Part shown: positions 62,605 to 64,000 of the stretch, piece by piece | Layout: the number at the start of each line of letters is the position of its first letter | Position numbering within the stretch: the first letter of the stretch is position 1 | Assembly (NCBI RefSeq): GCF_900129775.1 | Contig: NZ_FQWV01000008.1 | Location: 1 to 64,000 of the forward strand | DNA from: Halobaculum gomorrense | GTDB taxonomy: Archaea > Halobacteriota > Halobacteria > Halobacteriales > Haloferacaceae | Reading direction: 5' to 3' | DNA: 64,000 nucleotides | Translations under genes and position numbers: made by a program | The notes under the pieces: generated by a model | What the model saw: the letters and a program-made list of their open reading frames with translations, nothing else | Told to the model about the DNA's origin: nothing | Databases searched by the model: none

Positions 62605-64000
62605 CTACCCGTCGATGGTTCCTTTCTCCGGCTGCGGTCCGTCTTCACCGTTCTTCGTGCCACTCTGGAGGATCAGGGTCTGTGCGTTACCGTTCGGGCG
62701 TTCGAGTCTAGTCCCCAGTTCTCCCCCACCCGCCTGGTTGAACAGGAGTTCCCCGCCGGGCGTACTGGCTGTCATTCTGTTGCCGGGGTTTCCACCGACG
62801 AGCCGTGCGTTTCTGATGTCGATATCGAACCCGGCCGTGTTCTGTGACGCTTTCAATTCGATAACGTTGCCGTTGCCGGTCTCCACCGTCGACCCGCGGA
62901 GGTCGATTCCCCGGTTCGTCGAGATGACGACGTCGTTCTCCGTCGTCGTCTCGACCGTGACGTCACGAGCGGTGAACGATCCCGCACTCATATCGAGTTT
63001 CCCGACGGTGATGTCCTTCGCCAAGACGATGTCTTGGTTCCCGAAGTCACCGTTAGGTCCGCTCCCAGCGTTTGCGTCGAAGTCGGAGGCGGTGTAGGTC
63101 GTCTCACCGCTGTCGTACTCGCCATTGCCGTTGGCGTCGTTGAACGCGTCGGCGTTGGACGGGAGTGTCCCGGCACCGCCTTCACCGCTGGCGGTCGGCC
63201 TGGGCGTCAGCACGCTTGTCGGAATCGCCTGCTTCCCGCCCGTTCCGGGACCCTCCCAGGACACGTCGAGAACCTGTCGTCCCCGATTCTCGTACATGTA
63301 GATGGTGATGTTGTGCTGGCCTTCGGTCAGCGTCACCGACCCACTCTCCTCTTGTGCCGCGTGGTCGCCGCCGTTGTCGACGATCTGAGTCCCGTCGATG
63401 TACAGCCAACTCCCGTCGTCGGAATTGGTGTAGAACGTGTACGTCCCGTTTTGCGGTACGTCGATGTACGCGGTGTAGGCGTACGCGAAGTTGTCCTCTC
63501 GGTTCTCCGGGCCGATGGTGAACTGTAGCTTCTCGCCGGTTTCGACCGGCGTTCTGGAGTCGAGGTTCAGGTCAGACGGCTGACCCTCGTTACCGAAGTC
63601 GGCTTCGTAGTAGCGGTAGTAGATACCCCCGCCGCTGCTGCGGATTCTGACCGAGAGGATGTCGCTCGATTGCGCCGAGGAGGCGTACACCTTCGCCGTC
63701 TGATTTCCAGCACCGAGGTCCATCGTCACCGTCGACCGACCATCGTTGCCGGTCACGCCCTCGGAGTCGCCGCCGGTGAAGTCTGCGCCTGCGGTATTGT
63801 TCGAGGCGTAGTCGACCGACACGCCTGAGACGTCGTCACCCCCGTCGGTCGCTCGCGCGGTCATCTGGAGGCTTCCCCCTGAAGTGGCTCTGTCGACGAC
63901 CAGCGTGTCGTTCGCGGCGTAGTACGTGACGCCAGTGTTGTCGCTCGTGATCCTATCGGTGTCCCACACCAAGTCGTAGGTGCTCGCTCCGCCGCCACCG
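62605..64000 (-). CDS. Secreted PA14-domain protein, 5' end beyond the window
   Basis: The frame continues to the right edge without a start. Visible parts: an Ig-like strand set at the edge, a PA14-type domain in the middle (YIDVPQNGTYTFYTNSDDGS followed by WLYIDGTQIVDNGG and GQHNITIYMYEN), then a calcium-type DANGNGEYDSGE loop. The C-terminal part looks like a beta-helix (FTARDVTVETTTENDVVI, IDLRGSTVETGNGNVIEL). PA14 domains bind carbohydrates, so an adhesin or surface protein is likely. Partial. Confidence 0.75.
   Translation of the reverse strand, partial: GGGGASTYDLVWDTDRITSDNTGVTYYAANDTLVVDRATSGGSLQMTARATDGGDDVSGVSVDYASNNTAGADFTGGDSEGVTGNDGRSTVTMDLGAGNQTAKVYASSAQSSDILSVRIRSSGGGIYYRYYEADFGNEGQPSDLNLDSRTPVETGEKLQFTIGPENREDNFAYAYTAYIDVPQNGTYTFYTNSDDGSWLYIDGTQIVDNGGDHAAQEESGSVTLTEGQHNITIYMYENRGRQVLDVSWEGPGTGGKQAIPTSVLTPRPTASGEGGAGTLPSNADAFNDANGNGEYDSGETTYTASDFDANAGSGPNGDFGNQDIVLAKDITVGKLDMSAGSFTARDVTVETTTENDVVISTNRGIDLRGSTVETGNGNVIELKASQNTAGFDIDIRNARLVGGNPGNRMTASTPGGELLFNQAGGGELGTRLERPNGNAQTLILQSGTKNGEDGPQPEKGTIDG

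Noticed and set aside
1-64000. tRNA, rRNA and replication origin
   Set aside because: Reading both strands by eye I found no convincing tRNA arm set, rRNA segment or Orc1/Cdc6-linked origin repeat. A tRNA scan could still find one.

Overview
This window is from a haloarchaeon. The proteins are strongly acidic, codon use is GC-rich, exported proteins carry twin-arginine (Tat) signals or haloarchaeal lipoboxes, and regulators are of the HTH_10 (Bat-type), HxlR and TrmB kinds. Core genes include an archaeal MetRS, TiaS, an HMG-CoA synthase and an archaeal type IV pilin. The order Haloferacales (Halorubrum-like) is plausible from the style of the core genes, but genus cannot be settled from this sequence alone.

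Layout. Positions 1 to about 37.4 kb are an accessory, IS-rich region. It holds a transposase next to a Tat-exported protein of unknown function (2333-4495); a tandem HxlR regulator; an IS5-type element; and then, all on the minus strand, three regulators, a DsrE-like protein, a giant multicopper oxidase (8988-13460) and a close paralogue of the Tat protein (13649-15805). After a SnoaL-like gene and an IS1595-type element come a sodium:solute symporter, a PrsW-type protease, a large PAS/GAF/HTH_10 regulator and two small regulators. Next is a RimK-RimB fusion broken by one in-frame stop, divergent from an AstE-like deacylase. From 27.5 to 32.3 kb lies gene debris: a BASS-transporter relic, phosphorylase fragments and several solitary IS ends. 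From 32.5 to 37.0 kb are secreted PepSY-type proteins, a membrane-anchored HTH regulator and a MazF-like toxin with a winged-helix partner.

From 37.4 kb to the end the window reads as chromosome core: a YbaK-like editing protein, metG, malic enzyme, a PLP enzyme of the threonine synthase type, a NUDIX hydrolase, tiaS, HTH regulators, glutaredoxin, amidohydrolase, thioredoxin and HMG-CoA synthase. One accessory insert (40.3-43.35 kb) carries a transposon that has beheaded a gene. Copies of a dispersed repeat of about 150 bp sit at 0.15, 37.2 and 43.2 kb, which are core/accessory borders or flanks of IS elements.

Most notable is the oxidase block. The 1490-residue oxidase has three two-cupredoxin repeats, but only one recognisable set of copper motifs. 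These appear in permuted order (L3 and L4 in repeat 1, L1 and L2 in repeat 2), and the protein ends in an FG-GAP-like tail. Its Tat-exported neighbour is duplicated 9 kb away without an oxidase. Together they suggest an uncharacterised extracellular copper-dependent redox system. Its substrate cannot be read from sequence; metal (Mn) oxidation is only a hypothesis by analogy with large bacterial oxidases.

Several core or near-core genes show single-base anomalies: an in-frame TAG, a paired +1/-1 frameshift, and expected start codons reading ATA. Both real decay and assembly error should be considered.
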